64,000 nucleotides of DNA from Idiomarina sp. X4 (GTDB lineage Bacteria; Pseudomonadota; Gammaproteobacteria; Enterobacterales; Alteromonadaceae): assembly GCF_002808045.1 (NCBI RefSeq), contig NZ_CP025000.1:2108001-2172000 (forward strand), given 5' to 3'. Below are positions 61,359 to 64,000 of this stretch, in pieces. The notes under the pieces are model-generated. The model was given only the letters and a program-made list of their open reading frames with translations. It had not been told where the DNA came from and made no database searches. The position numbers were made by a program, and so were the translations under genes. Within the stretch, counting starts at the first letter, position 1, and every line of letters starts with the position of its first letter.

Positions 61359-62354
61359 TCAGATTTTGGTTAGCCAACCATGTGTATCTTCTGCTTTGCC
61401 CCATTGAATATCATTTAAGGCCTTGCGGAGCTTCAGTGTGGTTTCGCCTGTGTTGCCATTGCCGACTGAGAACTCCTGACCATCATGAATAAGAGTACCA
61501 ACTGGTGCTAAAACGGCTGCCGTACCTGATAGAGCGGCCTCGCAGTTTGGTTTTGCTGCGCGCTCTAATAATTCTTCAACACTTAGTTCCCGCTCTGACA
61601 CTGTCATTCCTAAGTCTTTAGCAATGGTGAGAATAGAGTCACGAGTGACGCCGTGCAAAAAGCTGGTATCCAGTGCTTTGGTTATGATTTCATTGTCATC
61701 AATTAGCAAAAAGTTTGCCGCACCGGTTTCCTGAACGTCGCCGTTTGGACAGAACAATACTTGGTCAGCATTGACAGAGGCACGCGCCTCTAAAATAGGC
61801 TGTAGTGCACTGGCATAATTACCACCACTTTTCACCATCCCCATGTGCGCCGCGCAGCGGGAGCCGTTTTCTTCCAGCAACAGTCGCAGTGCTTTATCGC
61901 CGCCCGAAAAGTAATCGCCGACAGGTGATAACAACACATAAAGCATTGAAGAATGTGTTGGAGAAGCGGCTTTACCAATTGCGGCTTCGGTGCCAATATG
62001 GGTTGGACGAATGTACATAGAGCCCGGCGGCGCAGGTACTTCGTCACTAAAGTGCTTAACGACATCGACAATCATTTTCTCAAGCATGGATTCGTCGAAT
62101 GAGGGTAACGAGAGTAGCTCACTGCTCTGCTGCATGCGCTTCACGTTGCGATCCATGCGAAAAATATTAATGGAACCATCGTCGTGTCGAAACGCTTTTA
62201 GTCCTTCAAAACAGGTGCTGGCGTAATGTAAAACGTGGGCACCCGGGTGTAATTGAATGGCGTCGGAGGAAACCAGTTCAGGCGTGCTCCAGTTTGAGTT
62301 TTCAAACGCCGCCAACGTCATTTGCGGCATAAATACAGAGCCAAAAGCGGCCAT
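61359..62354 (-). CDS. ilvE: branched-chain amino-acid aminotransferase
   Basis: A PLP enzyme for the last step of Leu, Ile and Val synthesis and the first of their breakdown. 331 residues in fold type IV: HYASTCFEGLKAFRHDDGSI near 50 (substrate side), VKSGGNYASALQPILEA near 174 with the PLP Lys, and DVQETGAANFLLIDDNEIIT near 208. It is of the long (type II) group. It would supply the keto acids used by the bkd complex at the window start. AGGA seven bases before the ATG. Confidence 0.92.
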   Translation of the reverse strand: MAAFGSVFMPQMTLAAFENSNWSTPELVSSDAIQLHPGAHVLHYASTCFEGLKAFRHDDGSINIFRMDRNVKRMQQSSELLSLPSFDESMLEKMIVDVVKHFSDEVPAPPGSMYIRPTHIGTEAAIGKAASPTHSSMLYVLLSPVGDYFSGGDKALRLLLEENGSRCAAHMGMVKSGGNYASALQPILEARASVNADQVLFCPNGDVQETGAANFLLIDDNEIITKALDTSFLHGVTRDSILTIAKDLGMTVSERELSVEELLERAAKPNCEAALSGTAAVLAPVGTLIHDGQEFSVGNGNTGETTLKLRKALNDIQWGKAEDTHGWLTKI

Positions 62355-62541
62355 AGATGAATCCTGTTTGAGTCAAAAAGTTGCGCAATAATATACCATA
62401 ATTTTTAACAATTGGATGACACCGACGAGACAGGAGACATGTCCGCTTGTTTCAAAATCGCGGGTAATAATTTATCCTAAATAAGGTTCAACAAAGGTTT
62501 TCATGTATGTATTCACCTTCAGAAAGAGATAACCGTCCTCG

Positions 62542-62952
62542 ATGATTAATATTTCTCAGCGCGTTGAAATTGCGGAAAGCGAAATAGAGTGGCAATTTAT
62601 TCGCTCCAGTGGAGCTGGTGGACAAAATGTTAATAAAGTGGCTACCGCCGCACAGCTCATTTTTGATATCCAGGCGTCATCGCTGCCTGACTTTTATAAA
62701 CAACGACTGCTTAAAAAGCATGACCATCGAATTACTCAAAGCGGTAAAGTCATTATTAAAAGTCAGGAAACACGAAGCCAGGCAAGGAATAGAGAGTTGG
62801 CATTAGAGCAACTGACTGAACTCATTCGCAGTGTTTCTAAAACGCAGAAGAAACGTATTCCAACTAAGCCAACTCGCGCCGCTAAAGAGAAGCGCTTGAA
62901 TAATAAGAAGCAGCACGGCCAGAAAAAGGTGCTTCGCAAAAAGGAGTTCTAA
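62542..62952 (+). CDS. arfB: alternative ribosome-rescue factor ArfB (YaeJ)
   Basis: 136 residues of the class I release-factor-like family. RSSGAGGQNVNKVATAA holds the catalytic GGQ near 29. The C-terminal tail is very basic (KRIPTKPTRAAKEKRLNNKK and on), which enters the empty mRNA channel. It hydrolyses peptidyl-tRNA on ribosomes stalled on broken mRNA, a back-up to the tmRNA at 23.4 kb. Slightly shorter than E. coli YaeJ (140). Confidence 0.92.
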   Translation: MINISQRVEIAESEIEWQFIRSSGAGGQNVNKVATAAQLIFDIQASSLPDFYKQRLLKKHDHRITQSGKVIIKSQETRSQARNRELALEQLTELIRSVSKTQKKRIPTKPTRAAKEKRLNNKKQHGQKKVLRKKEF

Positions 62953-63143
62953 GCACTAACATCTCTCGTCTCACCTGAGCAAGATATTCGGGCACATTCC
63001 AGTATAAGTTCCTTTAATTCGCATTGGCTGCAGTAGTCACAGCAACGGATGTCACTCGCGACAACTCGCTTTTCTAACAATAGATGTTTCAACTGCTCTT
63101 TGCTCATGGACAGTTGCAAACGTTCAGGTTTGTTCCTGCGCAT
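62949..63143 (-). CDS. small Cys-rich protein, function unknown
   Basis: 64 residues, no signal peptide. Cys residues cluster in CCDYCSQCELKELILECARIS, with Cys at about positions 34, 35, 38 and 41, and further ones near 49 and 54. The arrangement suggests metal binding. The ATG has AGGAG at seven bases, good evidence that the gene is real. It overlaps the preceding gene by 20 bases and arfB at the 3' end by four. Confidence 0.6.
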   Translation of the reverse strand: MRRNKPERLQLSMSKEQLKHLLLEKRVVASDIRCCDYCSQCELKELILECARISCSGETRDVSA

Positions 63144-63543
63144 GGTTTAGCTCCTCAAGTTGCTGAGTGTAGTGTCCAACACAGCGAGAGTGCTGACACC
63201 CGGTAATCAATAACTGGCAGCAGTAGCGGCACAACTCATTAATTTGTATGGAGTCCGTATTGGTGCGCCATTGTTGAAGTTGCCGGTTTGCACTTTCTTG
63301 TCTTTCCTGAGCGAGAAGCGGCTTATTAATCCGAATATAAACAGCGATGAGTAAAATAGACGCCGTCGTGTAGGTTTGTATTGCATTGGCTGTCAAAGCG
63401 GCTTCTTCTGCGGCGCAACGTGCATCTTCAATTGCTTCTAACAGCACCGAAGTGACGCTGCAATAGTTCTTCTGTTGTAGGTACTGGGTGGCTTTTTGCA
63501 GGTTTCCCTGACTGCTAAAGTAACCAGTGTAGGCATTTTTCAT
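63124..63543 (-). CDS. Cys-rich protein with a predicted helix, function unknown
   Basis: 139 residues. The first half is helical (residues 10-75), with a hydrophobic stretch YTTASILLIAVYIRI near 58-72 that could be a membrane or buried helix. The second half carries CRYCCQLLITGCQHSRCVGHY, five Cys and two His near 105-125. Both it and the gene behind it end in Cys clusters, so they may bind metal together. Upstream sequence GCAAATGATAACTG (about 63582-63595) has a Fur-like half. No family is recognised. Confidence 0.6.
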   Translation of the reverse strand: MKNAYTGYFSSQGNLQKATQYLQQKNYCSVTSVLLEAIEDARCAAEEAALTANAIQTYTTASILLIAVYIRINKPLLAQERQESANRQLQQWRTNTDSIQINELCRYCCQLLITGCQHSRCVGHYTQQLEELNHAQEQT

Positions 63544-63692
63544 TTTTATCGCTTTCCCATTTTGTTGTTGCTGAAAATAAGTTAACGCAAATGATAACTG
63601 TTCGCAATAATGTTTTTTGTAAAGACTTTTTTAAACGATCAAAAGTGGCTTTTTCTGCGTAATACAGATAAGAGGTAAACTTTGAGGTCACT

Positions 63693-64000
63693 ATGAAACA
63701 CTATAAACAGAATGATTTAGCCCAAATGAAAGACAGGGATCGTGCCCGGTTTGTGAACTGTCTTTCTGGCTTTAAGAGTGCCAATGTTATAGGTACACGC
63801 GATCGGCGCCAGCAGGATAACCTGGCTATTGTGAGTTCGGTTGTGCACCTTGGAAGCAACCCGCCGTTTCTTGGCTTTGTCATGCGTCCACAGTCAGTGA
63901 CAAGGCACACCTGGGAGAATATCGAGGAAAGTGGTGTGTATACTATTAATCATGTTGGCGAGAGCTTTTTTAAACAAGCCCATCAAACGTCAGCGCGCTA
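63693..64000 (+). CDS. flavin reductase-like domain protein (cut at the window end)
   Basis: About 102 codons are present, and the gene runs past the window. The start is MKHYKQNDLAQMKDRDRARF, preceded by GAGG. The sequence has the FMN-binding order of flavin-reductase-like proteins: SGFKSANVIGTRD, then NLAIVSSVVHLGSNPPFLGF and VYTINHVGESFF. These bind FMN and use NAD(P)H. The C-terminus is missing, so length and substrate remain open. Confidence 0.75.
   Translation, partial: MKHYKQNDLAQMKDRDRARFVNCLSGFKSANVIGTRDRRQQDNLAIVSSVVHLGSNPPFLGFVMRPQSVTRHTWENIEESGVYTINHVGESFFKQAHQTSAR

Noticed and set aside
63575..63606. Full Fur box before the Cys-rich pair
   Set aside because: The left half (AATGATAA) fits, but the right half does not. 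It is mentioned only as a hint in the findings.
1..64000. CRISPR arrays, rRNA, tRNA, prophage or transposase genes
   Set aside because: None was seen when reading both strands. Absence of tRNAs was judged by eye only, so a tRNAscan run would be the firm test.

Overview
The window reads as chromosomal DNA of a free-living, respiratory gammaproteobacterium, most like the marine Alteromonadales and in particular Idiomarina. That placement is inferred from gene content: a bkd-type E2, two AbgT transporters, FadE, a tmRNA with tag ANDDNYALAA, abundant signalling proteins and little sugar metabolism. Coding density is high and genes lie on both strands. I see no rRNA, tRNA, phage, transposase or CRISPR array. 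The one stable RNA gene is ssrA (23400-23759).

Layout. 1-15 kb: a branched-chain keto-acid dehydrogenase E2 with two lipoyl domains; two palindromic repeat elements; an EEP-family hydrolase; a DMT transporter whose 5' end looks frameshifted; DUF3293 and VOC proteins; a soluble PAS-PAS chemoreceptor behind a perfect FNR box; two AbgT transporters; rnhB; an IPNS-like oxygenase; a lipoprotein 5'-nucleotidase and a Bcr/CflA exporter. 15-27 kb: fadE, DUF3108, purMN, a GNAT-C39 fusion, an OYE-family reductase, elbB, ssrA and a two-gene PepSY / NqrF-like reductase unit. 27-36 kb: an HME-type RND metal efflux operon with DUF3240 and a divergent membrane-bound LuxR regulator, then a PAP2 phosphatase / eptA pair and DUF1543. 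36-43.8 kb: an exported hydrolase, a sirtuin, two manganese exporters (an ArsP_2-type protein and MntP), DUF817, DUF4199 and a diguanylate cyclase.

43.8-53 kb is the most interesting region. An LtaS-like transferase is divergent from dgkA. Next comes a seven-gene co-directional unit: thermostable-hemolysin family protein, AMP-dependent ligase, diiron HDO/TenA-like protein, SDR, TPR protein, and a PmrA/QseB-type response regulator and kinase. Cytochrome b561 follows. Sequences of the form YTTAAK-N5-YTTAAK, the PmrA/BasR box, lie before dgkA (45832), the hemolysin operon (46320), cytochrome b561 (52534) and, 10 kb away, in the eptA-PAP2 / DUF1543 divergent region (35215). The simplest reading is a local envelope-stress regulon. 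It would join lipid A phosphoethanolamine transfer, recycling of the diacylglycerol by-product, and an uncharacterised small-molecule or lipid pathway encoded in the same operon as its own sensor.

53-64 kb: a D-2-hydroxyacid dehydrogenase, a lipoprotein, DUF3137-LemA, an OmpA-like lipoprotein, a DUF938 methyltransferase, a YdbS/YdbT-like PH-domain pair, a BON lipoprotein, a small DUF3149 protein, an ABM protein, ilvE, arfB, two overlapping Cys-rich proteins of unknown function and the start of a flavin reductase cut by the window edge.

Functions come from motif and family recognition by eye, and no database search was run. Several starts were moved from the longest reading frame to the codon with the better ribosome-binding site; each case is stated in its entry.
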